Shown: positions 27,294 through 37,521 of the stretch, in pieces
Position numbering within the stretch: the stretch's first letter is position 1
How the letters are laid out: every line of letters starts with the position of its first letter
DNA from: an uncultured delta proteobacterium
GTDB taxonomy: Bacteria; Myxococcota_A; Polyangia; Polyangiales; Polyangiaceae
DNA: 64,000 bases
Direction of reading: 5' to 3'
NCBI GenBank assembly: GCA_903892415.1
Contig: CAITIQ010000157.1
Span: 1-64,000, forward strand
Notes under the pieces: generated by a model
What the model saw: the letters and a program-made list of their open reading frames with translations, nothing else
What the model was told of the DNA's origin: nothing
Database searches by the model: none
Program-made: the position numbers and the translations under genes

Positions 27294-29042
27294 GTGACTG
27301 CACGCGAGGCTGCGCTTTCGACTGAGCCGGAACAGCGACCCGTCGCCGCGACGCCTAGGGGTCTGGTCTCGTTACCACCGCAAGCACCACGTCGTCGCGC
27401 TCGTAATAGCTACCGATTCTTGCGTGCCTATCGCACGACGTTCACGGTGCTCGTCAGCTACCTCTCGACCTTTTTTCTAGGTCGACTGTTTGGTAGCCAG
27501 TGGCTGAGCGTCCGGCTGGAGACGATTCATGCGCGCAACGCTAGTCGTGTCATGCACAGGATTGTCGAGCTCCAGGGCCTGTTCATTAAGGTTGGTCAGC
27601 TTCTCAGCGTGCTCGCAAACTTCCTTCCGGGACCCTTCCGGGATGGGCTGTCGGCTCTACAAGATCGGGTTCCGCCACGCCCAACAGCAGAGATCCGTGA
27701 ACGCATTCAACGTGACCTAAAAAGGCCGATCAATGAGCTGTTCGCAACCTTCGACGATGAGCCACTAGCGAGTGCCTCACTAGGTCAGGTGCACTCTGCG
27801 ACGCTGTTCGATGGGCAGCGCGTCGCAGTCAAGGTTCAACACGCTGACATCGACGAGATCGTCAAGCTCGACCTAGTAACGATCAAGCGGATCATGTGGC
27901 TCGTCTCTTACTTCGTCCCGGCCAAGAATCTGGACGTCTACTACCGCCAGATCAAAGCCATGATTGAGGAAGAGCTCGACTTTGAGCGCGAGGCGGCCAA
28001 CATCGAGCGAATCTCGTTCAACTTCCGCGAAGACTCAACCGTGCTCTTCCCGAAGCCGTTCAAAGAACTCTCGACGCGGACGGTCATGACAACGAGCTTC
28101 GTGCACGGCTTCCGTGTTGGCGACACAAAGCGATTGGACGAGGAGGGCATCGACCGCAAAGCGCTGGCGCAGAAGATCGTTGAGGCCTTCTGTCAGATGG
28201 TGTTCGTGGACGGCGTTTATCACGCAGACCCACACCCAGGAAACGTGCTCGTAGGGAAGAGCGGGGAGCTGATACTGCTCGACTTTGGCGCGGTCGCAGA
28301 ACTGTCTAACGAAATGCGCGAGGGTATTCCTGAGTTCGTCGAAGGGGTCATTCGTAGAGACACCGATCGGCTGATCAAGAGCCTCAAGAAAATGGGGTTC
28401 ATCGCTCGCGGCGAGTCGCATGACGTGAGCGAGCGAGTTGTGGAGTTCTTCCACGAACGTTTTCAAGAAGACGTGAAACTAGAGAGCTTCAACCTGAAAG
28501 ACATCAAGCTCGACCCTCAGCGGGGGCTTGAGAACCTTTTGAGCTTACGGCGGATGAACATTGGTCTTCGCGAGCTTAGCCAAGCCTTTCATGTGCCGCG
28601 CGATTGGGTTTATCTAGAACGCACGCTGCTGTTGCTCACTGGAGTATGCACCGAGCTCGATCCTGAGATGAATCCCGTGGGGATCATTCGTCCGTACGTC
28701 GAGAACTTCGTCCTCGGCAATCGAGACTGGGCTCAAATTGCTTTGGAAGCGGCCAAAGACATGGCCCTCAAGGCAGTCACGATTCCCGAGGATCTTCGCA
28801 AGTACCTTTTGCGGGCCAATCGTGGCGAGGCAGAATTCCAGATCAAAGATCTCTCGAAGGCCGCGCATGTGGTCGGCTCAAGCGTTCATCGCCTCATCTT
28901 GGCTCTCTTTGCGATCGCGCTCGGCGCTTTCTCCGTCCAACTCTTCGTCGCGGGGCACGTCGAACTCGCCAGGAAACTAATGTTCGCTGGCGGAGGGACC
29001 GCCATACTTTCGCTACTGCTGATGCTGTTCCGTCGGCGTTGA
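27294..29042 (+). CDS. UbiB/ABC1 (AarF) family atypical kinase
   Basis: Characteristic motifs of the ADCK/UbiB family are present: FIKVGQLLS (KxGQ), ASLGQVHSAT (Ala-rich loop in place of the Gly-rich one), VAVKVQH (Lys), YHADPHPGNVLV and LLDFGAV. Two C-terminal membrane helices (LILALFAIALGAFSVQLFVAG and AGGGTAILSLLLML) are also typical. These proteins assist ubiquinone or related lipid metabolism, probably as ATPases. GTG start. It is followed by three AIM24 genes on the same strand, with 78 bases between. Confidence 0.88.
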   Translation: MTAREAALSTEPEQRPVAATPRGLVSLPPQAPRRRARNSYRFLRAYRTTFTVLVSYLSTFFLGRLFGSQWLSVRLETIHARNASRVMHRIVELQGLFIKVGQLLSVLANFLPGPFRDGLSALQDRVPPRPTAEIRERIQRDLKRPINELFATFDDEPLASASLGQVHSATLFDGQRVAVKVQHADIDEIVKLDLVTIKRIMWLVSYFVPAKNLDVYYRQIKAMIEEELDFEREAANIERISFNFREDSTVLFPKPFKELSTRTVMTTSFVHGFRVGDTKRLDEEGIDRKALAQKIVEAFCQMVFVDGVYHADPHPGNVLVGKSGELILLDFGAVAELSNEMREGIPEFVEGVIRRDTDRLIKSLKKMGFIARGESHDVSERVVEFFHERFQEDVKLESFNLKDIKLDPQRGLENLLSLRRMNIGLRELSQAFHVPRDWVYLERTLLLLTGVCTELDPEMNPVGIIRPYVENFVLGNRDWAQIALEAAKDMALKAVTIPEDLRKYLLRANRGEAEFQIKDLSKAAHVVGSSVHRLILALFAIALGAFSVQLFVAGHVELARKLMFAGGGTAILSLLLMLFRRR

Positions 29043-29120
29043 CCTCATCGCGCCTTCGCATGCGTCGTTTTCACATTCTCGCGGCCATCGAAGTTGACTA
29101 GACCGGTCCCCACCTGGGCA

Positions 29121-29816
29121 ATGCAGCACCTAATCAAGCACCAACCATCGTTTCCGCTGCTGCAGGTGAATCTGGCTCCCAACGAGGTGGTCATTGCAGA
29201 AGCCGGGACCATGGTTGCCCGGTCCGCTACCTTGACCATGGACGTTCGGTTGAACGCGGGAGCACGCGCTGGTTTCTTCGGCAAGTTGAAGGCGCTGATG
29301 GTTGCGCTAGTTCGCAAACTCGTCGGCGGAGACACCTTCTTCGTCAACCATTTCTCATCGCCTGGGGGCGGCTGGGTTTGGTTGGCGCCTGCGCTGTCCG
29401 GCTCAATCGTTCATCTTCCCCTAGCGGCGGGCCAGCGTATCGTGCTTACAGCTGGGGCCTTCATCGCCTGCACGGGTGCTGTTGACCTCAAGATGCGCTG
29501 GGGTGGACTACGCGCCATCTTTTCCAAGGAGGGGCTCTTCTTCGTCGAGGCCTCGGGGCCGGGTGAAGTGTGGATCTCAAGCTATGGAGCAGTTGACGAG
29601 ATCTGGGTGAACGGATCGTATGTGGTCGACAACGGCCACCTGGTTGCATTCGACGCCTCACTCGATTTTTCGATCAAGACGCCAGGTGGCGGCCTGATGG
29701 GCTTCATCGCTTCAGGCGAAGGCTTGGTGTGCGAGTTTACCGGCCAGGGCCGAGTGTTCATTCAATCACGCAACACGAGTTCGCTCGTCGATTGGGTCTC
29801 TCGGCTCCTTCCCTAA
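29121..29816 (+). CDS. AIM24-family protein, paralogue 1 of 3
   Basis: A 231-residue protein of the AIM24/TIGR00266 beta-barrel type. It has VVIAEAGTMVARSATLTMDV near the start, LVGGDTFFVNHFSSPGGG, then FFVEASGPGEVWISSYG and the ending FIASGEGLVCEFTGQGRVFIQSRN, all recurring in the two neighbours. A trihelical insertion follows the first strands (GFFGKLKALMVALVRK). AIM24 in yeast supports MICOS in mitochondria; bacterial function is unknown. Start chosen at M-Q-H-L-I because the longer version is not shared by the paralogues. Confidence 0.82.
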   Translation: MQHLIKHQPSFPLLQVNLAPNEVVIAEAGTMVARSATLTMDVRLNAGARAGFFGKLKALMVALVRKLVGGDTFFVNHFSSPGGGWVWLAPALSGSIVHLPLAAGQRIVLTAGAFIACTGAVDLKMRWGGLRAIFSKEGLFFVEASGPGEVWISSYGAVDEIWVNGSYVVDNGHLVAFDASLDFSIKTPGGGLMGFIASGEGLVCEFTGQGRVFIQSRNTSSLVDWVSRLLP

Positions 29817-29824
29817 CAGTGCAC

Positions 29825-30490
29825 ATGCAAATCAACCTACTTCACAGACCTTCTCAAGCCATCGCCCAGGTCTGGCTTGCCCCTGGGGAGGCCATCACCG
29901 CCGAGAGCGGCGCGATGGTTGGGATGACACCCAACGTCGTGATGCAGACGCAAGCGGGCGGGATCGTAAGTGGCCTCAAGAGAATTTTTGGCGGCGAGTC
30001 CTTCTTCCGAAACACATTTGTTGCGCACGGCGGACAAGGAGAGGTGCTGTTCGCCACACCGTTGTGTGGCGACATGGCGGTGGTCGAGTGTGGACCAAAG
30101 AACTGGTGCATTCAGAACAGCGCTTACGTCGCGTCTACTCAGTCAGTAAGCGTGGCGACACGCTCTGGCGGACTCAAAGGCTTCTTCGGTGGTGCGGGCT
30201 TCTTCGTGCTGGAATCCTCAGGTCACGGCCAACTGGTGCTCGGTGGATTTGGAGCAATAGAGGCGATTCACGTCGACGGAAGCATGGTGCTAGACACGGG
30301 TCACATCGTTGCTTGGGAATCGACGCTGACGTATCAGGTCGGAAAGAGCGGAGCGGGCTGGATCGCATCCCTGCTCTCTGGCGAGGGGTTGGTCTGCACC
30401 TTCCAAGGCCAGGGCGTTGTGTACATCCAATCGCGCAACGCTGGCGAATACGGACAGGCAATGGGCGCAATGCTACCGCCGCGAGGATAA
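29825..30490 (+). CDS. AIM24-family protein, paralogue 2 of 3
   Basis: A 221-residue protein with the same block order as its neighbours: ITAESGAMVGMTPNVVMQTQ, GGESFFRNTFVAHGG, FFVLESSGHGQLVLGGFG and LLSGEGLVCTFQGQGVVYIQSRN. Start M-Q-I-N-L-L, eight bases after the previous stop; a GTG two codons earlier is possible. The next AIM24 gene follows six bases after its stop. Confidence 0.85.
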   Translation: MQINLLHRPSQAIAQVWLAPGEAITAESGAMVGMTPNVVMQTQAGGIVSGLKRIFGGESFFRNTFVAHGGQGEVLFATPLCGDMAVVECGPKNWCIQNSAYVASTQSVSVATRSGGLKGFFGGAGFFVLESSGHGQLVLGGFGAIEAIHVDGSMVLDTGHIVAWESTLTYQVGKSGAGWIASLLSGEGLVCTFQGQGVVYIQSRNAGEYGQAMGAMLPPRG

Positions 30491-30496
30491 GAAAAC

Positions 30497-31183
30497 GTGC
30501 ACACCGAAATCCTGCATAACCCCGACTTCGGCGTCCTACGTGTTCGCTTCGATCAACCTGGCGAGGAGATCTCGAGCGAGGCTGGCGCGATGGTTGGACG
30601 AGACACTGCAGTGCAGATGCGCACGAACCTGCAAGGAGGGTTCGGGGGCGCGTTGAAGCGCAAACTACTCGGCGGAGAGAGCCTGTTCCAGAACACCTTC
30701 ACCGGCACGATGCCGGGGCAATCCGTTTGGATCGCTCCTGCCGCAGAAGGAACGGTCGAATCAGTCACACTTCAACCGGGTGTAGAGATCTTCCTCCAAT
30801 CGGGTGCCTATCTTGCGTCCACACCGGGCGTGGTCCTTGACACCAAGTGGCAAGGAGCAAAGGGGTTCTTTTCCGGCGGACTGTTTCTTCTCAGGGCCTT
30901 CGGGCAGGGCCAGTTGTGGTTCTCCACCTACGGTGGGCTGCATACAGTTGATATTGGTAGTCAATATCCTGGCTACATTTGCGACAACTCGCACATGGTA
31001 GCCTTCACCTCAGGGCTCGCTTACAACGTGAGAAAACTTGGGGGACTCAAGAGCCTCTTCTTTTCCGGGGAAGGGCTCGTATGCGAGTTTTCTGGGCAGG
31101 GTCGGCTATGGATGCAGACCCGGAATCCTGCGGCCCTCGCATCATTTCTTCACCCATTCCGTCCAGTATCCAGCGGGAACTAA
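30497..31183 (+). CDS. AIM24-family protein, paralogue 3 of 3
   Basis: A 228-residue protein beginning with a GTG (M-H-T-E-I-L). It has EISSEAGAMVGRDTAVQM, LLGGESLFQNTFTG, LFLLRAFGQGQLWFSTYG and FFSGEGLVCEFSGQGRLWMQTRN, matching the two upstream paralogues block for block. The three genes thus form a tandem family that has diverged substantially. Between this gene and the FHA gene (about 90 bases) there is a short palindrome, CTGCCCTGCAGGGGCAG. Confidence 0.85.
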   Translation: MHTEILHNPDFGVLRVRFDQPGEEISSEAGAMVGRDTAVQMRTNLQGGFGGALKRKLLGGESLFQNTFTGTMPGQSVWIAPAAEGTVESVTLQPGVEIFLQSGAYLASTPGVVLDTKWQGAKGFFSGGLFLLRAFGQGQLWFSTYGGLHTVDIGSQYPGYICDNSHMVAFTSGLAYNVRKLGGLKSLFFSGEGLVCEFSGQGRLWMQTRNPAALASFLHPFRPVSSGN

Positions 31184-31272
31184 CACTGCCCTGCAGGGGC
31201 AGACGTTGTCTCGTTGAAAGTCCAAACAGGCGCCGCTAGTATCCGGCGTTCACCGCCACGGCTGCCGGTTCC

Positions 31273-32742
31273 ATGTGGAAGCTTACGATCGAGGACGACG
31301 AGCAAAAGCAGATCAATCTGCCACTCGTCCAAGCGCTTTACGGAATCGGACGTGAAGAAGCGAACGAGATCCGACTAACCGAACGCAACATCTCGCGTCG
31401 CCATGCTTCTTTGAAGCAGAGCGGAGATGGGTGGGTTGTTCAGGATCTCGACAGCTACAACGGGACGTTCATCAACGGCCTGCGAGTTGCCGGCGAACAA
31501 CACGTAGGTCACGGCGACATCCTGCAACTCGGAGACTATCGGCTCGAGTTCGTTGATGAGGGCCGGGTCGCTCCGCCTCAGCCCACGGCGGCAGCAGCCG
31601 CGTCGACGCCTGCCTTGGCTCAGCACCAGCGACCAGACCGCCTGGTGGTGGTCGTTGGCCCACAGCCTGGCCAAGAGTTCTTTCTCGACCGCGAGCATTT
31701 CACGATGGGGCGGTCAGAAGATGCCAACGTCTCAGTCAATCACAGCTCAGTGAGCCGCTTTCACGCTGAGTTGTTCTCAGTGGGCAACGGGCGCTTCGAG
31801 ATCATTGATAAGGGCTCCGCCAACGGTATCCGTATCAACGGCCAGGAGGTGCGTCGGGGCTTCATCGAAGCCGGAGACGCACTTGAACTGGGTGACGTCC
31901 GGTTGCGTTTTGTCGGTGCCGGAAAGATCTTTCGCGCGGGATTCGACCGCAGCCAGGCACTGCCTGCAGTTACTGGGTTCGACCCCAGCCACAAGAAGCC
32001 GGCTGGCTCGTCCAGTATTCTGACCCTCGTCGGAGTTGGAGCGTTGCTTGGTATCGTTGGTGTTGGAGCCGCGGCGGCCTATGTCGCGACGAAGGACGAC
32101 TCCGAGACCAGCGCACCGTCGGCACAACCCTCCGGTGAACTCTCGGCGGACCTTCAACTGCTCGAGGAGGCCAAAGCACTCAGAGACAAGGGGGACCTCG
32201 ACGCCGCACATGAGCAAATCGCCAAGATCTCGCCAGACTCATCCACACTGAAGGAGTCAGCGGTCGGCGACATCGAAGGAGCGTGGGCCGACGCACTCTT
32301 CAAGCGCGCGGAGACTTCCGACGATCCGACTCGCCAAGCTGAGCTCCTCTGGAAGATCGCAACAACGCCTACAGTTGACGAGGGCCGACGGCGAAAGGCG
32401 TCAAACAAGCTGAGAGATGTGGGCGTCGAGGTTCCTGACGACCCGAAGGAGCTGAAGCCCAACTCTCCGTTGCCAACAACCTTTCGCCCTAACTTCGCGC
32501 CAAGACCAACCGCCAGCGCAACAAGCCGTCCTTCGGGGACCATCGACAGACAGGCGCTTGAGAAGCCCCGCGACAAGATGGGTGAGCTGATGAGTCGGTT
32601 CAATACGCTTTCCCCTGCTGAGTTGCGGATGTTGATGGGGCTTTGCCAACAAGAGAGCAATCTCAAGTGTGCCCAGGATGCATCTCGCCGTCTGGCCGAG
32701 TTGAAATCCAACCCGTCAGCGAGTGCAGCTCCGCGCAAGTAG
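31273..32742 (+). CDS. Membrane protein with two FHA domains
   Basis: Two phosphothreonine-binding FHA domains lie at residues about 25-95 (GIGREEANEIRL, ISRRHASL, YNGTFING) and 140-215 (TMGRSEDANVSV, SRFHAELF, ANGIRING). A membrane helix follows at about 247-270 (LTLVGVGALLGIVGVGAAAAYVA). The C-terminal 200 residues are charged and helical with a Pro/Ala-rich segment. It is probably a membrane-bound reader of Thr-phosphorylated partners of a Hanks-type kinase. It converges with the CheW-like gene, with 23 bases between. Confidence 0.85.
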   Translation: MWKLTIEDDEQKQINLPLVQALYGIGREEANEIRLTERNISRRHASLKQSGDGWVVQDLDSYNGTFINGLRVAGEQHVGHGDILQLGDYRLEFVDEGRVAPPQPTAAAAASTPALAQHQRPDRLVVVVGPQPGQEFFLDREHFTMGRSEDANVSVNHSSVSRFHAELFSVGNGRFEIIDKGSANGIRINGQEVRRGFIEAGDALELGDVRLRFVGAGKIFRAGFDRSQALPAVTGFDPSHKKPAGSSSILTLVGVGALLGIVGVGAAAAYVATKDDSETSAPSAQPSGELSADLQLLEEAKALRDKGDLDAAHEQIAKISPDSSTLKESAVGDIEGAWADALFKRAETSDDPTRQAELLWKIATTPTVDEGRRRKASNKLRDVGVEVPDDPKELKPNSPLPTTFRPNFAPRPTASATSRPSGTIDRQALEKPRDKMGELMSRFNTLSPAELRMLMGLCQQESNLKCAQDASRRLAELKSNPSASAAPRK

Positions 32743-32765
32743 CTCGCTTCCATTGGTCTCAGCGC

Positions 32766-34397
32766 TCAAATAGAGGCAGCTAGTTTTTGCAAGTCGAGCA
32801 GGCTTATGAGCCGTTCTTTGCCTGGTTCTCCCACGCGGATTGGCTCCCACCGCTCGAAGAACTTCCCGCCGGCTGATTCGCATGCCGCCTTTTCAGACGG
32901 AGCCCAGCGAGCAGAATCGATATTGAGGAGTTTGGAAACAGTGAACCCGACTTGCTCGCCGTCTGCCTCAACGACGAGCACGCTAGCTGTTTCAGTTCGC
33001 TCGAGTTCGGGTTGCCCGAGCAACGCGTTGAGACTGAACGCAGGGATCGCTCGACCGCGAGTCATCACGAGACTTGGGGAGCCGTAACTACCTCCAAGCA
33101 TCGCAGTGTTCTCATTCCAGGGAAGAATCTCTACCAATTGCGCAATGGGCGTTGCGACCTCAAATCCAATATCGTAGGTCAACATCCGCGTTACGGGTAT
33201 CGCACCAACGTCGCTGCCGTTGCTCTCGAGCTGCTTTTCCGCAGAATTGGGGACTGTCAGTCTTGCAAGTCCACACAGCTCAGGCAGCTGCTCTAAAGTT
33301 AACGCATTGAGCAATAGATACGACCCCAGCATCTCAGCCGCCGGCCGGAGTGGATGCTCGGGGAGCATAGTAAGTGGTACAGCTCCAGCAAATAGCTCTG
33401 GACGCATCAAAGCGCGGCGGGGCAGCGCAATCGCGGCGTTGGGGGGAACGCGCACGACATCGATTATCTCCTCCACAAGAAACGCCAGGTATCCTTCCGG
33501 ATAGCGCGCGACAAATGCCGAGTGCAGTACATTACCCCGACTGCCAAACCCACAAAAGGCACTCAAATCGATTGCCGGCACCCTTTGGTCAGAGAATTCT
33601 ATTGTCCCAACACAGTAGCCACCAACCAGGGGTGATGCCTCTACAGCGACACTTAGAACCGTCGTGAATACAACATTAGAAGGCACCGCTATCGGGAGAC
33701 TCCCACAGCGTGCCAGCACCAAGTGGAGCCCTAACGACTCGGGACCGCCGCCGCTATTCCGCCGACGTTCGACTGGTATCGGCTTTGCCAACAACTCTTG
33801 ACTCAGCCAAGCTTCGCAGTCTAGTTGGCTAAGGTCCTCCTCCGAAAGCTCCTCGACGCCAACCGAAATGGCCACATCCGGGTCATCTCCCTCCTCACAG
33901 TCCGGCTGACGATTCGGCCCAGACTCTACGACACTGGGAACCAATGGCAGCTCAAATAGAGCAGCAGGGGACAATATGCTTACAATCCTGTCATGGTCCG
34001 CGTGCTTAAAGCCCCCACTTAGGATCCCGTGGCTGGAATCTTGAGTACCGATCTGACTCACAGCAGATACCGCGCAATCGAGCACTCCGCCAACACCATC
34101 GGCCAAAAGGCCCAATAGTCGCCCCTGATAAGCGACAACCACGACGCCCCGAGTTACCCGGGATTCAGCGCGAGCGAGGTCACTCGGAAAACCCAACAGC
34201 GAGAGCAAGTCCAACACGGGGAGCGTTATCCCTCGGAGATCGATGGCGCCGATCACAGCCGCTGAGCCACACGGAATGCGCCCGACCTCTGAACATGGCA
34301 CGACTTCGCGCAACGCCTGCAGCGGCAATGCTAGCGACATGTCCGCCAGGTAAAATACACCATAGCGGGTCGGTGCGGCTTCCTCGGCGAAGTTCAT
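32766..34397 (-). CDS. Triple CheW-domain protein
   Basis: A 543-residue protein built of three CheW-like domains. The opening strands of the domains are [44 protein letters not shown] and [20 protein letters not shown]. Each is followed by an I-G-x-I/R-G-x-x-x-P core, for example [20 protein letters not shown] and [21 protein letters not shown]. CheW domains link chemoreceptors to a CheA kinase. Its start overlaps the stop of the multi-PAS chemoreceptor gene by four bases, so the two are almost certainly partners. Confidence 0.85.
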   Translation of the reverse strand: MNFAEEAAPTRYGVFYLADMSLALPLQALREVVPCSEVGRIPCGSAAVIGAIDLRGITLPVLDLLSLLGFPSDLARAESRVTRGVVVVAYQGRLLGLLADGVGGVLDCAVSAVSQIGTQDSSHGILSGGFKHADHDRIVSILSPAALFELPLVPSVVESGPNRQPDCEEGDDPDVAISVGVEELSEEDLSQLDCEAWLSQELLAKPIPVERRRNSGGGPESLGLHLVLARCGSLPIAVPSNVVFTTVLSVAVEASPLVGGYCVGTIEFSDQRVPAIDLSAFCGFGSRGNVLHSAFVARYPEGYLAFLVEEIIDVVRVPPNAAIALPRRALMRPELFAGAVPLTMLPEHPLRPAAEMLGSYLLLNALTLEQLPELCGLARLTVPNSAEKQLESNGSDVGAIPVTRMLTYDIGFEVATPIAQLVEILPWNENTAMLGGSYGSPSLVMTRGRAIPAFSLNALLGQPELERTETASVLVVEADGEQVGFTVSKLLNIDSARWAPSEKAACESAGGKFFERWEPIRVGEPGKERLISLLDLQKLAASI

Positions 34398-37237
34398 CGC
34401 AAAACGTTTGTGCTACCAAGGTCCCGAATAACGCCTGTGACGTGGTCAGCAGTTGCGCGTTGCTTCTCAGTAGCTGCAGCAATGGTGGATACGCTGCTCG
34501 CAGTGCGTTCTACGCTGGCCAGAATGCCTTCGAAGCTCGTCGCGGCGGACTGACTCACAGTAGCGCCCTGCCCCACGTGTTGAACAGACTCATCGATAAG
34601 TCCGGCTATCTCCTTTGCGGCGATGGAGCTGCGCTCAGCCAACTTGCGAACCTCCGCGGCAACGACGGAGAAGCCTACCCCATGATGACCAGCTCGTGCC
34701 GCCTCGATAGCTGCATTGAAGGCGAGCAGATTGGTCTGATTCGCAATGTCTCCGATGACTCGGACTATCTCGGAGACCTTCGATGAGCTCGCCTGAATGC
34801 GCTGGATCGCTTCGAGTGATTTTCTTACTGCGTCGTGGCCGTTGCGCGCCGCACGGGCACAATCCTGCGCCATTTCAGAAGCTACACCAGAGTTCTGAGC
34901 AATGGCGCCAATGCTCTCAACCAAGCTTTGGACCCCCGTCGACATCTCGGCTGACTTGAGCGCAATTCGCTGCTCAAGCTCGACTTCCTTCGTGACATCG
35001 AAGGCGTACTTGATGACCTTCGTCACCTTTCCGTTGAGGTCCACGATTGGATTGTACGTTGCTTGAATCCACACGTTACGGCCGTACTTTCCCAGTCGGT
35101 GGAAGCGACCGCGCATAAACTGGCCCTCCCCTAAGCGAAGCCAAAAGTCCCGATACTCGGGGCTCTGCCGATACTCTTCCGTGCAGAACAGGCTATGGTG
35201 CTGACCTTGAACTTCACGTAGCGTATAGCCCATCGCTGCCAGAAAATTGCGATTCGCCGAGACGACATTGCCATCGAGGTCAAACTCGATCACAGCCTGG
35301 GCAAGGTCTATGGCAGCCACCTTAGACTTATACTCGATACCCATTAGCTTCTCGCGAGTAATATCAGTCGCAAACTTTACAATCTTCACTACGTTACCAC
35401 GCAGATCGAAAATTGGATTGTAGGTCGCCTGAATCCAAACCTCTCGACCACCTTTGCCTAGGCGCTTAAACTCGCCGGCCTGGTACTCTCCTCTTGCAAG
35501 CTTCGCCCAAAACAACTGGTGCTCGGCTGAAGATGAATGGGTTGAATCCAGGAACATCCGATGATGACGTCCCTTGACGTCCTCCAGCTCGTAGTCGAGC
35601 AGTGCGAGGAACTGCCTATTTGCGGAGAGTATTCTACCTTGAAGGTCAAATTCGACGACGGCCTGCGCGCGGTCTATTGCCCCCAACTTTGCAGTCGCGT
35701 CCAGTCGCTCAAGCTTTTCGTATGTGATATCTCGACCGATCTGCAGCACTTTGGCCAGCTTGCCATCGACTCCAGGGATCGGGCTCAGAGTGCTTAGGAA
35801 CCAAACTTCTCCGCCCCCCTTGCCCTTCCGCCGCCGCTCGAGCGTTATCGACTCACCACGGAGGAGACTAGCCCAAACGCGCTTTCCTTCGTCACCTTGC
35901 ACGTCCTCATCCAGAAGAATCGCACTTTCGGTCTGCCCTATTAGTTCTTGGACGGCATAGCCGAGGGCGTCGGCCATTCGACTATTAGCGCTTAGAATGA
36001 CGCCATTGCGGTCAAGCTCCATTACGCAGCTACTGCTAAAGACCGCATCCATGCGAGCGACCGCTTCAATCTGCGAGAGCTTCACATCAGTTATGTTCGA
36101 GCAGAACTTCACAACCTTAATTTGATGGCCATCGAGATCAAAGATGGGATTGTAGGTCGCGGATATCCAGACCTTTCTACCGTTCTTCGCGACACGAAGA
36201 TACTCACCAGCATCGAGGACACCTGAACCCAGCTTCTTCCAGAACGCATGGTAGGCACTACTCGTTGACTCGCTAGGCTCGACAAAGATGCGGTGGTGTT
36301 GGCCGTGCAGTTCTTCGAGAGTGTAGCCCATGAGATCTAAGAAGTTCTTGTTGGCCGACAGAATGTTGCCGACGAGGTCAAACTCAATAATCCCCTGCGA
36401 TCTCGATATCGCCGCGACCATTCCCTCGCCCTCAAGCCCCTTGCTCTTGAGGGCGGTTATGTCGGTGGCAATACTTATTATCTTCTCAACGTTGCCATCT
36501 AACCCGCGCGTGGGAACGTAGGTCGCATTAAGCCATAGCGACCGTCCACCCTGCCCAAGGCGAAGCACCTCTCCGTGCTGCTGTAGCCCTTCGCACAACC
36601 CCGACCAAAAGGCTTTGTAAGCCTCTGAGTCAGCATAGAGCGGTTCGCAAAGACTGCCGTGTTTTCTGCCTTTCAACTCCTCTGGTCGGTAGCCAAAGAT
36701 TCGGGCATAGCTCTCGTTGACCGTGAGGATGTTACCCTCGATGTCGAACTCAATCAGCGGCTGACTTTGGTGGATCGCTGCACTGCGACTCTCGACGTCT
36801 AGCGACTTTAGCTTCTCCTGCGTGATGTCCTTGGCGAACATCGTGATCTTGAAGGGTTTGCCCTCCGTATTGAGGATAGGAATGTAGGAAGCGGAGAGCC
36901 AGACGGCATGCCCTGCCTTGTCCTGGTAGCGAAGCTCCCCTGAGGACTGTCTACCGGCCTGGAGTTCGCTCCAAAGGCGGTCGTGCTCGTCGGTTGCAGC
37001 CGCCGCGCTGAAGAGGGCCTGGTGAGGCATCCCTCTGAGCTCCTCAAGTGAGTATCCGAATATACGCAGAAAGTTAGCGTTGGCTCCGAGTACACCACCA
37101 GCCGGATCAAACTCGACAAGCGCCTGGCTCGCATGGACCGCGGTGTACAGGCCCTGAAGCTCGTGGAAGCGTGCCTGCGTTGCTGGCGGACTCTGACTTG
37201 GCCGTTGGAAAGGCGCCTCTGGGGCAATTGTGGTCAT
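34394..37237 (-). CDS. Soluble chemoreceptor with six PAS domains
   Basis: The start M-T-T-I-A-P-E-A gives 947 residues. Six PAS-PAC units of about 120 residues follow one another, each with the motif [AGPC]-x-[VI]-E-[FL]-D-x-x-G-x-[IV]-L-[ST]-x-N. Examples are [18 protein letters not shown] and [18 protein letters not shown]. The C-terminal ~180 residues are an MCP signalling domain with the tip [18 protein letters not shown] and [17 protein letters not shown]. There is no membrane segment, so the protein senses something inside the cell, probably a redox or small-molecule signal through PAS cofactors. It is the first gene of a pair with the triple-CheW gene. Confidence 0.88.
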   Translation of the reverse strand: MTTIAPEAPFQRPSQSPPATQARFHELQGLYTAVHASQALVEFDPAGGVLGANANFLRIFGYSLEELRGMPHQALFSAAAATDEHDRLWSELQAGRQSSGELRYQDKAGHAVWLSASYIPILNTEGKPFKITMFAKDITQEKLKSLDVESRSAAIHQSQPLIEFDIEGNILTVNESYARIFGYRPEELKGRKHGSLCEPLYADSEAYKAFWSGLCEGLQQHGEVLRLGQGGRSLWLNATYVPTRGLDGNVEKIISIATDITALKSKGLEGEGMVAAISRSQGIIEFDLVGNILSANKNFLDLMGYTLEELHGQHHRIFVEPSESTSSAYHAFWKKLGSGVLDAGEYLRVAKNGRKVWISATYNPIFDLDGHQIKVVKFCSNITDVKLSQIEAVARMDAVFSSSCVMELDRNGVILSANSRMADALGYAVQELIGQTESAILLDEDVQGDEGKRVWASLLRGESITLERRRKGKGGGEVWFLSTLSPIPGVDGKLAKVLQIGRDITYEKLERLDATAKLGAIDRAQAVVEFDLQGRILSANRQFLALLDYELEDVKGRHHRMFLDSTHSSSAEHQLFWAKLARGEYQAGEFKRLGKGGREVWIQATYNPIFDLRGNVVKIVKFATDITREKLMGIEYKSKVAAIDLAQAVIEFDLDGNVVSANRNFLAAMGYTLREVQGQHHSLFCTEEYRQSPEYRDFWLRLGEGQFMRGRFHRLGKYGRNVWIQATYNPIVDLNGKVTKVIKYAFDVTKEVELEQRIALKSAEMSTGVQSLVESIGAIAQNSGVASEMAQDCARAARNGHDAVRKSLEAIQRIQASSSKVSEIVRVIGDIANQTNLLAFNAAIEAARAGHHGVGFSVVAAEVRKLAERSSIAAKEIAGLIDESVQHVGQGATVSQSAATSFEGILASVERTASSVSTIAAATEKQRATADHVTGVIRDLGSTNVLR

Positions 37238-37438
37238 GGCTTCTCGACTCGACAGACGGGACTTCAAGTCGGGAGACGGGAACCTGGGCGCCAACCTTAA
37301 ACTCTGAGATCCGGTGCGGACCGGCAGTCCGACGCGCGGGTTGAAGACCCTGAGTGAACAGCTCGCTCGCCGCGGCCCAGTGCTATCTCGCTGCAACCGC
37401 GGAGAACCCTGCCAGGCAAGCGACGACAGGTGCGCCCC
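37238..37438. other. Gap upstream of the chemoreceptor gene
   Basis: About 200 bases between the start of the chemoreceptor gene and the tmRNA terminator. It presumably holds the chemoreceptor promoter on the minus strand. I see no gene or clear motif in it. Confidence 0.5.
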
Positions 37439-37474
37439 AAAAAGGAGCGGCCCCGAACGTTCGCTCGGAGCCGC
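37439..37474 (-). terminator. Original tmRNA terminator, displaced by the element
   Basis: Read on the minus strand, a 10-base-pair hairpin (GCGGCTCCGA, loop GCGAACGT, TCGGGGCCGC) is followed by CTCCTTTTT. It lies 21 bases beyond the left attachment core in the direction tmRNA would be transcribed, so it fits the terminator of ssrA before the 9.9-kb element inserted. Confidence 0.75.
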
Positions 37475-37494
37475 TTCTTTGCGTACCAGTGCTC

Positions 37495-37521
37495 AGTGGA
37501 GGCGGCGGGAATCGAACCCGC
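37495..37521. repeat. Left attachment core (attL), 27-bp direct repeat
   Basis: The 27 bases beginning AGTGGAGGCGGCGGGAATCG are identical to those at the right end of the element. The core is the reverse complement of the last bases of tmRNA: acceptor strand, T stem and T loop. To its left lies host DNA with the tmRNA terminator; to its right lies element DNA. Confidence 0.93.

Noticed and set aside
37447..37521. Possible tRNA gene at attL
   Set aside because: Only the T-arm and acceptor 3' strand are present; no anticodon arm or D arm exists on either side, so it is just the tmRNA-derived core.
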